Shown: one piece after another, positions 10,201-18,413 of the stretch
Position numbering within the stretch: position 1 is the stretch's first letter
Layout of the letters: each line of letters starts with the position of its first letter
Assembly (NCBI RefSeq): GCF_902459655.1
Contig: NZ_CABPSB010000007.1
Span: forward strand, 1 to 64,000
Direction: 5' to 3'
Length of the DNA: 64,000 nucleotides
Source of the DNA: Pandoraea anhela
Lineage (GTDB): Bacteria; Pseudomonadota; Gammaproteobacteria; Burkholderiales; Burkholderiaceae
Program-made: the position numbers and the translations under genes
Notes under the pieces: generated by a model
Seen by the model: the letters and a program-made list of their open reading frames with translations, nothing else
What the model was told of the DNA's origin: nothing
Database searches by the model: none

Positions 10201-10632
10201 CAGGTCCTGCAATTCATGTGGATCGTCGTGCTGGTCCGCGCTCAACAATATCGAGTACGGCGCGGTGGTCTGCCCGTTTTGCAACGGTAGCCACGGGGGC
10301 TCCTCGAGCCAATGCCCGGTTTGTGCAGCGCTGCCGGCATAAGGCGAGAATTGCCAGTTCCAGTGGGCGAACTCGAAGGTACTTACCAGTTGACGAACAC
10401 TGGCCTCCTGCATGTCGACTTCCGTCTTCAACGACTCGCGGCGAGCGGCAAACGTCTGGAGGTATTCCTGCTTCTGATGCGACACCAGCAAGTAGCTAAC
10501 GCCAGCCGCACACACGAGCATGAGCGCGCTAAGACACAGCGCTGACGCGAGTAGCAAGGGTTCCGTCAAGGCAACGCCGCGCGCTCCCGGGATTCGGGAG
10601 GGGCGCAAGCCGCTTCGAGACGTCATTGCCAT
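7267..10632 (-). CDS. Hybrid sensor histidine kinase (BvgS/RcsC-type phosphorelay)
   Basis: This 1121-residue inner-membrane sensor has TM1 at about 22-50, a large periplasmic region at about 52-355 and TM2 at about 358-382. A PAS-like segment covers about 400-505. The HisKA domain has ISHEIRTPLHG (His536). The HATPase domain has NAVKF, DTGRGIP and GGGTGLGLAL. A degenerate receiver-like stretch (767-870) lacks the phospho-acceptor. A true receiver at 893-1003 carries Asp944 (VVTDSNLPG) and Lys991. A C-terminal HPt domain has His1060 (LLHRVRGG). This His-Asp-His chain passes phosphate to the LuxR-type regulator encoded 18 bases upstream in the same operon. The periplasmic domain is not a recognised ligand fold, so the signal is unknown. 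An in-frame ATG at 10626 is an equally possible start. Confidence 0.9.
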   Translation of the reverse strand: MAMTSRSGLRPSRIPGARGVALTEPLLLASALCLSALMLVCAAGVSYLLVSHQKQEYLQTFAARRESLKTEVDMQEASVRQLVSTFEFAHWNWQFSPYAGSAAQTGHWLEEPPWLPLQNGQTTAPYSILLSADQHDDPHELQDLLELTGVMSTSRVLRDAAATDALRGFVYSPSGRFLGSSPSVMPAPLDAGPPRNVSIVQYIKDRSAPIEQRLGNLTDDEMIHKVFWLTVARDPLSDLTTTYVAAPVFEHGRRLATIVLTIPCEKFSHNFLQGDVDPNFFVVTCRNNRFLGIDSSDPYQAKWIRVFERYPELHLASGNKTQTFWRDGIFLITQRVPGPDWIAVYAYTWQDLLLGVRTELFWLMLATTLGLGLVWIGAVWLRNRVVRPASEQVKRLAESEAFSRSVLDVAPVSLAVVDRSTGEVLMQNTEAQELSVLAASRLNDGVTPSAFLAQVGQRVNAHARGEAAAGDIGRFEMAPELDVAYASAQYKGQEVFVIGLVNLAQQKDIERTLLDSRRRAEEANNAKSVFVATISHEIRTPLHGALGNLELLGMSTLSRGQRGYLEVAMDSFKTLLSLINDVLDFSKLSDAEFALRNVDTRVDESLELTVRTLFPIARAKGVRLLCLIAPQARGVWHVDPVRVSQVMMNLTSNAVKFTDHGTVTVALSVDDADRLLLRVADTGRGIPESEIDRIFMPFVQGGAAHRQGGGTGLGLALCEKIVAHMGGEIAVQSECGVGTLFSVSLPAPKVGGDAAPGISPAPEHIAIRCEHPLWATSLREQFRAWFPGAVVRLDESARFGDAFAGLPRGEKTLCVMVAMSVDDVPDGASDTQRSLLIALDAPFTPTWRGSRLQVSAYSGRAWLDGVAEILLESARPLAGHARPGAEAWRGRDLTALVVEDDGVSARLLRDQLQIVGISVVDLADSAEQAMSMVSRRQYDMVVTDSNLPGMSGMSLCEQLRAMGMRIPMLLCSADVTVASGAEAVFDGVLIKPISMSEIRSMLSRFFPEMPLTPRAERETEIDTPSAKLRSLFLEQWFEDRALIDMAVERGDTARIAGLLHRVRGGLLILDETATVASLDALSASVDDSGMAYDRHAYFRFMRDMDLLVRRFAPASAGAPEH

Positions 10633-10650
10633 GCCTGTGTCGGAGATGAC

Positions 10651-11313
10651 TTAGCCGAAATATTCAACGTACAGGCGGTACAACTCGGCGTCGGATTTCG
10701 CGCCCAGCTTTTGCATCGCCTTGAGCTTTTGTGTACTGACGGTTTTAACGCTTCGGTTCGTTCGCATGGCGATTTCAGTGACCGATACGCCCTGACCGAC
10801 GAGCCGGAAGACTTCGAGTTCGCGCTCGGAAAGACTGCTCAGCGTGCCGGTGTCCCCGTCGGGTCCCAGCAATTCGGCCGCCGTTTGCGGATCCAGATAC
10901 TTTCCACCTGCGTTGATGTTGCGAATGATGCCGGGCAGGCGCGATATTTCGTCGCTCGATTTTCGAAGGAATCCGGCGACGCCCAGATTCATGACGCGGC
11001 GCACCAGCGATGCGATGTCGCGGTGGCCGGTCAGGACAATAATGGCAAGGTGGGGAAACTTTCGGCGAATGCGGTGCAGCAGATGCAATCCATCGGGCTC
11101 CGAATCTCGCTCGAAAGCGTAATCGCAGATCAATACGTCGCATTCAACGTCGTTCAATGTGCTCATCAGACTTTCGATCGTCACGCACACGGCCTGAAGT
11201 TGAATATACGAATGCCTGCTCAACACGGCGCCCACCCCTTCGCCGACCACGGGGTGGTCATCTGCAACAACCACTCGGACAACATGCGATGCCGCTCTGG
11301 AAGTGCGATCCAT
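10651..11313 (-). CDS. LuxR/NarL-family response regulator (BvgA/RcsB-like)
   Basis: A 220-residue regulator with an N-terminal receiver (acidic pair at residues 18-19, phospho-acceptor Asp64 in CDYAFE, conserved Thr and Lys in VLTGHRD and FLRKSS). The C-terminal LuxR helix-turn-helix reads LSERELEVFRLVGQGVSVTE. It precedes the hybrid kinase in one operon, the usual layout of a BvgA-BvgS or EvgA-EvgS pair. The frame is open to 11367, but the ATG at 11313 has an AGGTAAG-like site and gives the standard receiver N-terminus. The likely target is the neighbouring adhesin gene, judged from a palindrome upstream of it. Confidence 0.87.
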   Translation of the reverse strand: MDRTSRAASHVVRVVVADDHPVVGEGVGAVLSRHSYIQLQAVCVTIESLMSTLNDVECDVLICDYAFERDSEPDGLHLLHRIRRKFPHLAIIVLTGHRDIASLVRRVMNLGVAGFLRKSSDEISRLPGIIRNINAGGKYLDPQTAAELLGPDGDTGTLSSLSERELEVFRLVGQGVSVTEIAMRTNRSVKTVSTQKLKAMQKLGAKSDAELYRLYVEYFG

Positions 11314-11502
11314 AAACTTACCTATGGAGAAGCGCGAACGTTCCCGCATGATACTGCTTATGGTCATTGGGGGGCGTTCGGTAAATTGGGACGCGCAGTT
11401 ATTCTCTTGACCGGCGATACCGAGCCTGCGGCTTCATTGCCGGTGTTCACACGTAAGCGGGCGCGCCGCGATGAAAAACGGTCGAAATAATGGCCGAACG
11501 AA

Positions 11503-11540
11503 CGGCCGGAATAACGACTGCAAATCGGTTATTCCGGCCG
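11503..11540 (-). terminator. Hairpin after adhesin gene
   Basis: A perfect 13-base inverted repeat (CGGCCGGAATAAC / GTTATTCCGGCCG, 12-base loop) begins 23 bases after the adhesin stop. The U-run after it is poor. It separates the adhesin gene from the promoter region of the two-component operon. Confidence 0.55.
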
Positions 11541-11563
11541 CCCGACGGATTGAAACAGCGCCG

Positions 11564-12607
11564 TTAGAACTCGAACCCCACACCGGCGCCCGCTGTAACG
11601 CGTCGGCTCATGTTGTCGTACGCGACACCGGCACGCGCCGAAAAGGTGTCACTGAATCGCCGCCCGGCGCCGACAGCAAAGGCGACGGCGCGACCCGACG
11701 TGCCCGTGGCGAGCGAAACCGACGTCTTGCCGACGGTGTACGGAATCACCAGGTTGGCCTGCGCGGCACTTTGCGCCATGAAGCCATCCACTTTCCGATC
11801 GAGCTTACCGACACGGCTCTCCAGCCCCGAAACACGGTTATCGAACGCATTCATTCGTTCCGTGTTTGCGGCGATTGCTTTGCTATTTCCGACGATGTCT
11901 GCCGTATTTTGACGAATGGAATTACCGTTACTATTGATCCGGTCTTCAAGTCCTACCATTAGATCAAGACCTGCATCAATGTCTTCTGCATTTGTCCGAA
12001 TGGCATTGCCATGCCGACTGATGTTATGACCGATATCCTCAATTACCTTTCCATGCCCCACGACGAGTTCTCCAGTGCTGACCACCAAGTCCGTGTTAGC
12101 TTGGATCTGGTTGCCAAGAGCCTCTTGGTTTTGCGCTAGTGCCACAATGTCCATCCCGTTCTCGATCGTGCTGATCAGGTTCTCAACGCCAAGAGGGAGC
12201 TTGGCCTTTGCGCCGTCCGCATCACCGTCGCCTTTGGTCACGGGGACCAGCGTACCGCCTTTGCCTTGATCGGGAACATGGACCAGTGCACCGCCTTTGC
12301 CTTGATCGGGAACATGGACCAGCGCACCGCCTTTGCCTTGATCGGGAACATGGACCAGTGCACCGCCTTTGCCTTGATCGGGAACATGGACCAGCGCGCC
12401 GCCTTTGCCTTGATCGGGAACATGGACCAGCGCACCGCCTTTGCCTTGATCGGGAACATGGACCAGCGCACCGCCCGTGGCAACTGCCTTGACACTCGCG
12501 TCTGCGCCAGACTCGACTTTCTTGCTTTCAGCGTAAACATCGAAACTGAAGACTGGCAGCGACGCCAGGAAAATCGCCTTAACCTTAAAAGAATTAAAAA
12601 TACTCAT
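11564..12607 (-). CDS. YadA-anchored trimeric autotransporter-like adhesin with 12-residue repeats
   Basis: A 347-residue predicted surface protein. A signal peptide (about 1-26, ending DVYA) is followed at about 45-116 by six tandem copies of GGALVHVPDQGK plus a degenerate seventh. A long heptad-like stalk (about 150-270) has repeated NxxxIRxN and RVSGLESRVGKLDRKVDG segments. A C-terminal region of about 75 residues ends VTAGAGVGFEF, fitting a YadA-type trimeric beta-barrel anchor with terminal Phe. It lacks the large head domain of classical adhesins, so the repeats probably form the exposed tip. The start at 12607 has GGAG at good spacing. The 5' half and upstream region are AT-richer than their surroundings, which hints at transfer. 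It sits beside a phosphorelay that may control it. Confidence 0.8.
   Translation of the reverse strand: MSIFNSFKVKAIFLASLPVFSFDVYAESKKVESGADASVKAVATGGALVHVPDQGKGGALVHVPDQGKGGALVHVPDQGKGGALVHVPDQGKGGALVHVPDQGKGGALVHVPDQGKGGTLVPVTKGDGDADGAKAKLPLGVENLISTIENGMDIVALAQNQEALGNQIQANTDLVVSTGELVVGHGKVIEDIGHNISRHGNAIRTNAEDIDAGLDLMVGLEDRINSNGNSIRQNTADIVGNSKAIAANTERMNAFDNRVSGLESRVGKLDRKVDGFMAQSAAQANLVIPYTVGKTSVSLATGTSGRAVAFAVGAGRRFSDTFSARAGVAYDNMSRRVTAGAGVGFEF
12255..12470 (-). repeat. Six tandem 36-bp in-frame repeats inside the adhesin gene
   Basis: Units run 12255-12290, 12291-12326, 12327-12362, 12363-12398, 12399-12434 and 12435-12470, followed by the first bases of a seventh. They are identical except for one codon position alternating GCA, GCG or TGC-type changes. 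The unit length is a multiple of three, so copy-number change keeps the frame. Near identity at DNA level indicates recent expansion. Confidence 0.95.
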
Positions 12608-12724
12608 GAAAACTCCAGAAACATTATTCGAATAACCACTTAAAACGCAACCTGCGTCCAATGCGTGGGCTACCGGTGTATTTTCTGGAATCCCATTAGC
12701 ACTTCACATACCAAAAGTCCGACA

Positions 12725-12750
12725 TTCAAATAAGAAAATTCTTATTCGAA
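12725..12750. promoter_or_regulatory. RcsB-box-like palindrome upstream of the adhesin gene
   Basis: The 18-base perfect palindrome AATAAGAAAATTCTTATT (12729-12746) is extended to 26 bases with one mismatch pair. Its core, TAAGAAAATTCTTA (12731-12744), differs by one base from TAAGAATATTCTTA, the form of RcsB-type boxes as I recall it. It is about 125 bases upstream of the adhesin start and close to a gene for an RcsB/BvgA-family regulator. Binding is an inference. Confidence 0.5.
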
Positions 12751-12840
12751 AAAGCGGACCCGATGAAACGAATCAGGCGACGCGCTATCCACCAACGCGA
12801 TCATCAACGACTGAATAAGCGCCACAGATGCGAGGCACGA

Positions 12841-12868
12841 AACAAAACGGGGAGCCATCTGGCTCCCC
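12841..12868 (-). terminator. Rho-independent terminator of the hldD operon
   Basis: On the minus strand the stem GGGGAGCC / GGCTCCCC (4-base loop) is followed by GTTTTGTTT. It lies about 60 bases after the hldD stop and ends the leftward LPS operon. Confidence 0.85.
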
Positions 12869-12926
12869 GTGCGTCGGGCGAATCCCGACGTTGTGCTTTG
12901 CGCGGTCCGGCCGCGCTTCGGCGCGG

Positions 12927-13931
12927 TTACTGCGCTAACAACCACCGCACGTAACGCGACACTCCCTCGCCGACCGTGTAGAACGGCTGCTGATAGCCGC
13001 CGGCCTGCCGCAGATGCGCAACGCTCGCCTGCGTGAAGCATTGATACTTGCCGCGCAGGGCGTCCGGGAACGGGATGTACTCGACGAGTCCCTGCTTGAC
13101 CATCTCGTCGAGCGAAAGCGGCGCTTCGCCGGCTTCCTCGCGCAACGTGTTGATCACGGCGATCGCAATGTCGTTGAACGGCTGCGCACGCCCCGTACCG
13201 AGGTTGAAGATGCCGCTGCGCTCCGGATGATCGAAGAAGTGCAGATTCACCTTCACGACGTCTTCGACCGACACGAAGTCACGGCTTTGCGTACCGGCCG
13301 CATAACCGTTGTACTCACCGAAGAGCTTCACACGGCCGTTAGCACGGAATTCGTTGAAGTTGTGAAACGCCACCGACGCCATACGCCCCTTATGCGCTTC
13401 GCGAGGGCCATACACGTTGAAGTATCGGAAGCCCGCGACCTGACTCGGCAGCTTGCCGCCGGCATCGCGCATGGCGCGACGCACGATCTGGTCGAACAGG
13501 AACTTCGAATAACCGTAGACGTTCAGCGGCTTCTCGTATTCGCGCGTCTCCACGAACGTCTCCGATGCCCCGTAAGTCGCCGCAGACGACGCATACAGGA
13601 ACGGCACGGTCTGCGTCTGACAGGCGTCGAACAACGCCCGCGTGTAGCGGAAGTTGTTCTCCATCATGTAACGGCCATCCGTCTCCATCGTGTCGGAGCA
13701 GGCGCCTTCGTGGAAGATCGCCCGCACCCGACCGAATTCCCGACGCTGGAAACGCGCCACGAAGTCGGCCTTGTCGAGGTAGTCGCTGATCTCGCAATCG
13801 ACCAGATTACGGAATTTGTCGGCGCGCGTGAGATTGTCGACCGCTACGATGTCGGTCTCTCCGCGCTCATTGAGGGCTTTGACGAGGTTGGCGCCGATGA
13901 AGCCCGCGGCGCCCGTCACGATGATGGTCAT
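12927..13931 (-). CDS. hldD: ADP-L-glycero-D-manno-heptose 6-epimerase
   Basis: A 334-residue NADP-dependent short-chain epimerase of the extended SDR family, performing the last step of activated heptose synthesis for the LPS inner core. The N-terminal Rossmann motif [10 protein letters not shown] (6-15) and catalytic YGYSK are present, as is the [19 protein letters not shown] block typical of HldD. Its ATG overlaps the rfaE1 stop by four bases (ATGA), indicating translational coupling. It is the last gene of the leftward operon, followed by a clear terminator. Confidence 0.95.
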   Translation of the reverse strand: MTIIVTGAAGFIGANLVKALNERGETDIVAVDNLTRADKFRNLVDCEISDYLDKADFVARFQRREFGRVRAIFHEGACSDTMETDGRYMMENNFRYTRALFDACQTQTVPFLYASSAATYGASETFVETREYEKPLNVYGYSKFLFDQIVRRAMRDAGGKLPSQVAGFRYFNVYGPREAHKGRMASVAFHNFNEFRANGRVKLFGEYNGYAAGTQSRDFVSVEDVVKVNLHFFDHPERSGIFNLGTGRAQPFNDIAIAVINTLREEAGEAPLSLDEMVKQGLVEYIPFPDALRGKYQCFTQASVAHLRQAGGYQQPFYTVGEGVSRYVRWLLAQ

Positions 13932-14917
13932 GTCAGCTCGGAAAAGAGTTCGGTGTAGTCAACGGTCGCCGTACCCAGCTTGCCGACGACGATGCTGCCC
14001 GCGCGATTGGCGAGCACGACCGCCTGCGGCAACGGCAGACCGGCGGAAAGCGATGCGGCCAGCGTGGCGATCACAGTGTCGCCCGCCCCCGACACGTCAT
14101 ACACTTCGCGCGCCTGCGCCGGCACGTGCAGCGCACCGCTTTCGGTGAAGAGCGTCATGCCCTCTTCCGAGCGCGTGAGCAGCAGCGCTTCCAGGTCGAG
14201 CGATTCACGCAGATTCTGCGCCCGCGCCGTCAGATCGTCTTCCGAGCGCCACACACCCACGACCTGCTGCAACTCGGAACGGTTCGGCGTCAGGATCGTG
14301 GCGCCGCGATAGCGCTCGTAATCGCTGCCCTTGGGGTCGACTAGCACGGCCTTGCCCGCAGTACGCGCAGCCTCGATCATCGGCTGCACATGCGTCAGGC
14401 CGCCCTTGGCATAGTCCGAGAGCAGCACGACATCGTAGTTGGAGAGCAACTGACGATACTGATCGAGCACCGCCAGCAACACCTCGCGCGCCGGCTGATT
14501 CTCGAAGTCGATACGCAGCAGTTGCTGTTGACGCGACACGATGCGCAGCTTGATGGTGGTCGCGAGATCGGCGTCGCGCGTCACGAACGCGGTCACGCCG
14601 CTGGCATCGAGCATGTCGACCACTCGCTCGGCAGGTTCGTCCTCACCGAGCACGCAAAGCAGACCGGCCTGCGCGCCGAGCGAGGTGGCGTTGAGCGCCA
14701 CGTTGGCCGCGCCGCCCAAACGCTCTTCATTGCGCTTGACGTGCACCACAGGCACCGGCGCTTCCGGCGAAATGCGGTTGACGTCGCCAAACCAGTAGCG
14801 GTCGAGCATCACGTCGCCGACGATCAGCACCCGGGCACGGCTGAACGCCTCGCGGGGTACGTTGGGCACGCCCGGCGCCTGAACCGTACGTGTGAGCGAA
14901 GTTGCCGTCAAAGTCAT
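13928..14917 (-). CDS. rfaE1: D-glycero-beta-D-manno-heptose-7-phosphate kinase
   Basis: A 329-residue PfkB/ribokinase-family kinase that phosphorylates heptose-7-phosphate at C1. It matches only the kinase half of the two-domain HldE; the nucleotidyltransferase half (RfaE2) must be encoded elsewhere, as is usual in betaproteobacteria. Motifs are [11 protein letters not shown] (substrate side) and [11 protein letters not shown] (catalytic Asp and anion hole). The start at 14917 has CGAGGAACGACGG before it. It lies 17 bases after ugd in one operon, so heptose and UDP-glucuronate supply are co-transcribed. Confidence 0.93.
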   Translation of the reverse strand: MTLTATSLTRTVQAPGVPNVPREAFSRARVLIVGDVMLDRYWFGDVNRISPEAPVPVVHVKRNEERLGGAANVALNATSLGAQAGLLCVLGEDEPAERVVDMLDASGVTAFVTRDADLATTIKLRIVSRQQQLLRIDFENQPAREVLLAVLDQYRQLLSNYDVVLLSDYAKGGLTHVQPMIEAARTAGKAVLVDPKGSDYERYRGATILTPNRSELQQVVGVWRSEDDLTARAQNLRESLDLEALLLTRSEEGMTLFTESGALHVPAQAREVYDVSGAGDTVIATLAASLSAGLPLPQAVVLANRAGSIVVGKLGTATVDYTELFSELT

Positions 14918-14934
14918 CCGTCGTTCCTCGAAAT

Positions 14935-16308
14935 TCAGGCGGACTCGCCCAGACCCCGGCCAATGCCGTGGTACTCGATACCCAGCTCTTGCATGGCTTC
15001 CGGATCGTACAGATTACGGCCGTCGAAGATCAGCGGCAGCGTCAACGCCTGCTTCACCTTGGCAAAGTCCGGGCTGCGGAATGCCTTCCATTCCGTGACG
15101 ATGATCAGGGCGTCGGCACCGACCAGCGTGTCGTTCTGCGTCGCACAGAACTCGATGCGGCTGCGGGCCTGTGCGTCGTCGGCAAAGTCCAGCGCGATCA
15201 CACGACGCGCTTCCTCGAGGGCCACCGGGTCGTAGGCACGCACACGTGCGCCGCGACGCACCAGTTCCGCGATCACACGGCGGCTCGGTGCCTCGCGCAT
15301 GTCGTCCGTGTTCGGCTTGAACGCCAGCCCCCACAGCGAGAAGGTCTTGCCCTTCAGATCCTCGCCCAGACGCGCCACGACCTTGTCGATCAGCACCGTC
15401 TTCTGCGTTTCGTTGACGGCTTCCACCGCGTTCAGAATCCGCAGCGGCAGGCCGTAATCCTCGGCGGTGCGCACGAGCGCCTGCACGTCCTTGGGGAAGC
15501 ACGAACCGCCGTAGCCGCAGCCGGCGTAAAGGAAGTGGTACCCGATTCGCGGATCCGAGCCGATGCCCTGGCGCACGTCCTCGATATCCACGCCCACGCG
15601 ATCGGCCAGATTGGCCAGTTCGTTCATGAACGAAATCCGCGTCGCCAGCATGGCATTGGCGGCGTACTTCGTGAATTCCGCCGAGCGAACGTCCATGTAA
15701 AGCGTGCGCTCGTGATTGCGGTTGAACGGCGAATACAGGCGCTTCATCATCGCGCGCGCCTGCTGGCCGTCGGCGTCGTCGTCCACCCCGATCACGATGC
15801 GGTCAGGACGCATGAAATCGTCGACCGCCGCGCCTTCCTTCAAAAATTCGGGATTCGAGACGACCGAGAACTTCACATCTTCACCGCGTCTTGCCAGTTC
15901 TTCCGATACCGCGGCACGCACTTTGTCCGCCGTGCCGACCGGCACCGTCGACTTGTCGACGATCACCTTGAAGCTGTTGGCGTAACGGCCGATGTTACGC
16001 GCCGCAGCCACGACATATTGCAAGTCGGCCGAGCCGTCTTCATCGGGCGGCGTGCCGACCGCGATGAATTGCACATCGCCATGCGCCACGGAGGCTTCGA
16101 CGTCCGTCGAGAATTGCAGACGGCCGGCTTCACGGTTGCGCGCGATGACCTCCTGGAGGCCCGGTTCGTGAATCGGCACGCCGCCGTTGTTCAGGATCTC
16201 GATCTTGCGCGGGTCGACGTCCAGACAGAACACGTCATTGCCGACGTCCGCGAGACAGGCGCCCGTAACAAGGCCGACGTAGCCGGAACCGATGATGGTG
16301 ATCTTCAT
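14935..16308 (-). CDS. ugd: UDP-glucose 6-dehydrogenase
   Basis: A 457-residue NAD-dependent four-electron dehydrogenase converting UDP-glucose to UDP-glucuronate. This is the precursor for aminoarabinose lipid A modification and for acidic polysaccharide. The NAD motif [17 protein letters not shown] is at 8-24 and the catalytic Cys270 lies in [12 protein letters not shown]. The hinge helix and C-terminal UDP-binding domain are complete. In this group Ugd supplies L-Ara4N and so intrinsic polymyxin resistance (family knowledge). It is 21 bases downstream of lapB in the LPS-related operon. Confidence 0.95.
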   Translation of the reverse strand: MKITIIGSGYVGLVTGACLADVGNDVFCLDVDPRKIEILNNGGVPIHEPGLQEVIARNREAGRLQFSTDVEASVAHGDVQFIAVGTPPDEDGSADLQYVVAAARNIGRYANSFKVIVDKSTVPVGTADKVRAAVSEELARRGEDVKFSVVSNPEFLKEGAAVDDFMRPDRIVIGVDDDADGQQARAMMKRLYSPFNRNHERTLYMDVRSAEFTKYAANAMLATRISFMNELANLADRVGVDIEDVRQGIGSDPRIGYHFLYAGCGYGGSCFPKDVQALVRTAEDYGLPLRILNAVEAVNETQKTVLIDKVVARLGEDLKGKTFSLWGLAFKPNTDDMREAPSRRVIAELVRRGARVRAYDPVALEEARRVIALDFADDAQARSRIEFCATQNDTLVGADALIIVTEWKAFRSPDFAKVKQALTLPLIFDGRNLYDPEAMQELGIEYHGIGRGLGESA

Positions 16309-16329
16309 GATTTTGCGATGTTATGAAAC

Positions 16330-17505
16330 TTATGATGCCGCCGGCACGTCGGCGCGGCGCGGCGTGTACGTCTCCCAGCCGTTACAGCCGGGGCACTGCC
16401 AATAGAAAAGTCGCGCGCGGAACCCGCATTGGTCGCAAACGTAACGTGGCAACGATTTGGTACGTTGCGTAATCAGCTTGCCCATGAGTTGCAGGTCCGA
16501 CTGCGTGTCGCCGTGGGCGGTCGCCGCATGGGCTTCGAGCAGGCGCGCCATGCCGGGCGCACTCGGGGCACGATGCATCTGCTCGCGCATCAACGCGAGG
16601 GCGGCTTCCGGCCCATCGAGCGACAACGTCTTCTCGTATACGATTTCCAGCAGATCGTCCGACGGATTCTTGCGCAGTGCGTCGCGCAGCATCGTGAGCC
16701 CTTCCGGGGCACGGCCCAGCGCCTCGTAAGCCTTCATGACACGCTTCGCGGCCAGCCCGAGGTACATCGGGTTCTGCTCCTCGATCGTGCGCAGCACGCG
16801 CAGCGCGCCTTCGGCGTCGCCGGCGGCGAGCAGCATGTCGCCGCGTAGCAGCGGCGCACGCACGTTGGCCGGATTGACGGCGAGCGCGGCGTCCAGTTCA
16901 CGTCCCACCGCTTCGGTATCTTTGCGTTGCAGCGCTTCCTGCGCCAGTTCGCAGTGGAACTGAGCGATCTCCTTGCGATAGGAGACGGCCGGGTCCAGAT
17001 CGGTCAGCGTCTCGGCTTCTGCAAGCGCCTTGCGCCATTCCTTTTCGATCTGATAGATCGTGAGCTTTGCGTGCTGCGCGGCCTTCGCGTAGGCGCCGGT
17101 GTGCAAGCGGCTGAAGGCGTCTTCCGCACGGTCGAGCAGACCCGCCTTGAGAAAGTCGTGGCCCAGCTCATAGAGCGCATGCTCCTGATCCGCTTGCGGC
17201 AGATCGTCGCGCGAGAGCAGATTCTGATGCACGCGAATGGCGCGCTCGGTCTCGCCGCGACGACGGAACAGACTGCCAAGGGCGAAGTGCAGTTCGGTCG
17301 TTTCGGGATCGAGCTTGGCGACTTCGATGAAGGCGTCGATGGCCTTGTCCGGCTGTTCGTTCAGCAGGAAATTCAGACCGCGGAAGTAGGATGCCGGCAG
17401 ATTGCGGCTTTCCGAGAGCAGGCTGCGCAAGTCCAGTCGCGCAGCCACCCAGCCGCAGCCGAAGATCACGGGGATGGCCAGTAGCCACCAGACCTCGAAT
17501 TCCAT
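16330..17505 (-). CDS. lapB: Lipopolysaccharide assembly protein B (TPR plus rubredoxin-like domain)
   Basis: A 391-residue inner-membrane-anchored protein with one N-terminal TM segment (about 3-22), then a run of tetratricopeptide repeats (about 40-330). A rubredoxin-type metal knuckle at the end has CDQCG followed by CPGC. LapB (YciM) links LPS synthesis to FtsH-mediated LpxC degradation. It sits next to lapA and the LPS genes ugd, rfaE1 and hldD, which fits the role. Length matches the family. Confidence 0.92.
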   Translation of the reverse strand: MEFEVWWLLAIPVIFGCGWVAARLDLRSLLSESRNLPASYFRGLNFLLNEQPDKAIDAFIEVAKLDPETTELHFALGSLFRRRGETERAIRVHQNLLSRDDLPQADQEHALYELGHDFLKAGLLDRAEDAFSRLHTGAYAKAAQHAKLTIYQIEKEWRKALAEAETLTDLDPAVSYRKEIAQFHCELAQEALQRKDTEAVGRELDAALAVNPANVRAPLLRGDMLLAAGDAEGALRVLRTIEEQNPMYLGLAAKRVMKAYEALGRAPEGLTMLRDALRKNPSDDLLEIVYEKTLSLDGPEAALALMREQMHRAPSAPGMARLLEAHAATAHGDTQSDLQLMGKLITQRTKSLPRYVCDQCGFRARLFYWQCPGCNGWETYTPRRADVPAAS

Positions 17506-17565
17506 GAATGCGTGTTGTCGTTGAAACAGTCGATGAGGATGGCGAGAGTCGTGCGCCGCGCCGCC

Positions 17566-17859
17566 TTAGACCGGCGGCAGCATCGGCGGCTGATCGCTCG
17601 CCTCGGGATCACGCTGGGCACGGACCAGATCGCGTCGCGTACGACGCAGTTCAAGACGCTGGCGCATCAGGCTCGGCAGCGTGGCGAGCACGCCGATGAC
17701 GCCACCGACCACAAAAAACGCCAGCCCGATCATGATGAGCGGCGCCGTCCACGTATGCCCCAGGAACAGGTTCAACGTGACCTCGCCGGTATTGGCCAGC
17801 GCGAGACACAGCAACACCACGAATACAATCAGACGAACGATCCAAACAATCAGCTTCAT
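17566..17859 (-). CDS. lapA: Lipopolysaccharide assembly protein LapA domain protein
   Basis: A 97-residue membrane protein with two hydrophobic helices (about 3-22 and 40-62) and a short basic cytoplasmic tail (RQRLELRRTRRDLVRAQRD). The LapA/DUF1049 family works with LapB in LPS assembly. The frame is open to 17916, but the ATG at 17859 has AGGAG at 8 bases and begins directly with the first membrane helix. It is 60 bases upstream of lapB on the same strand. Confidence 0.88.
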   Translation of the reverse strand: MKLIVWIVRLIVFVVLLCLALANTGEVTLNLFLGHTWTAPLIMIGLAFFVVGGVIGVLATLPSLMRQRLELRRTRRDLVRAQRDPEASDQPPMLPPV

Positions 17860-18057
17860 GCCGAAAGGCTCCTGCGGCAGGATTGCCGTATGTTTTGCAA
17901 CTTGGGCCGCCCGCATGAGGCATGAAAGCCATCAACGCACCGGGCCGCCACGTGGGCGTATTGTACCGGATGTGCTCTGCGAGGCGTCGTTCCTGCAAAG
18001 GGCTTCACATTTCCGGCGATTGTCCGCACCGGCGATCTCTCGTTGATCGCCAGAGAC

Positions 18058-18082
18058 AAAAAAAGCGCCCGAAGGCGCTTTT
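18058..18082 (-). terminator. Rho-independent terminator after ihfB
   Basis: On the minus strand AAAAGCGCC, loop TTCG, then GGCGCTTTTTTTG forms a strong hairpin with a U-run. It sits about 25 bases after the ihfB stop, separating rpsA-ihfB from lapA-lapB, which must have their own promoter or depend on read-through. Confidence 0.85.
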
Positions 18083-18107
18083 CTTGCGTAGTAGATCCCA
18101 AAGGGCC

Positions 18108-18401
18108 TTATTGGTCCGACGCCTTGTGATCAACCCGCTCTCGCAACTCCTTGCCGGGCTTGAAGTGCGGCACGAATTTCTCCGGCACCATCACTTTCTC
18201 GCCCGACTTCGGGTTGCGGCCGACGCGCGGAGGCCGACGGTTGAGCCCGAAACTGCCGAAACCGCGGATCTCGATTCGATGACCGCGCGCAAGCGCGTCA
18301 GCCATCGCGTCGAGAATCGTCTTCACCGCGAAATCGGCATCCTTGAGCACCAACTGGGGAAACCGCGCCGCCAACTGGTTGACCAATTCAGACTTGGTCA
18401 T
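18108..18401 (-). CDS. ihfB: Integration host factor subunit beta
   Basis: A 97-residue DNA-bending protein of the HU/IHF family. The DNA-binding arm motif [15 protein letters not shown] contains the conserved proline that intercalates at the kink. The N-terminus [11 protein letters not shown] is typical of IhfB. It lies 12 bases downstream of rpsA, the standard rpsA-ihfB arrangement of proteobacteria. The start has AAGGCCT close by. Confidence 0.95.
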   Translation of the reverse strand: MTKSELVNQLAARFPQLVLKDADFAVKTILDAMADALARGHRIEIRGFGSFGLNRRPPRVGRNPKSGEKVMVPEKFVPHFKPGKELRERVDHKASDQ

Positions 18402-18413
18402 AGGCCTTGGACC

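Larger units (their letters stand above)
12608..12926. other. Intergenic region upstream of the adhesin gene
   Basis: About 320 bases between hldD and the adhesin gene, noticeably AT-rich from 12580 to 12760. It holds the palindrome at 12725-12750 and the hldD terminator. No gene was seen. No confident sigma-70 promoter for the adhesin could be picked. Confidence 0.5.

Noticed and set aside
12255-12470. CRISPR-like regular repeats
   Set aside because: The units abut with no spacers and encode a peptide repeat; no cas genes are present.
12208-12492. Forward-strand open frame of repeated HRLCLDREHGP units
   Set aside because: It is the antisense shadow of the 36-bp adhesin repeats, open only because the unit length is a multiple of three.
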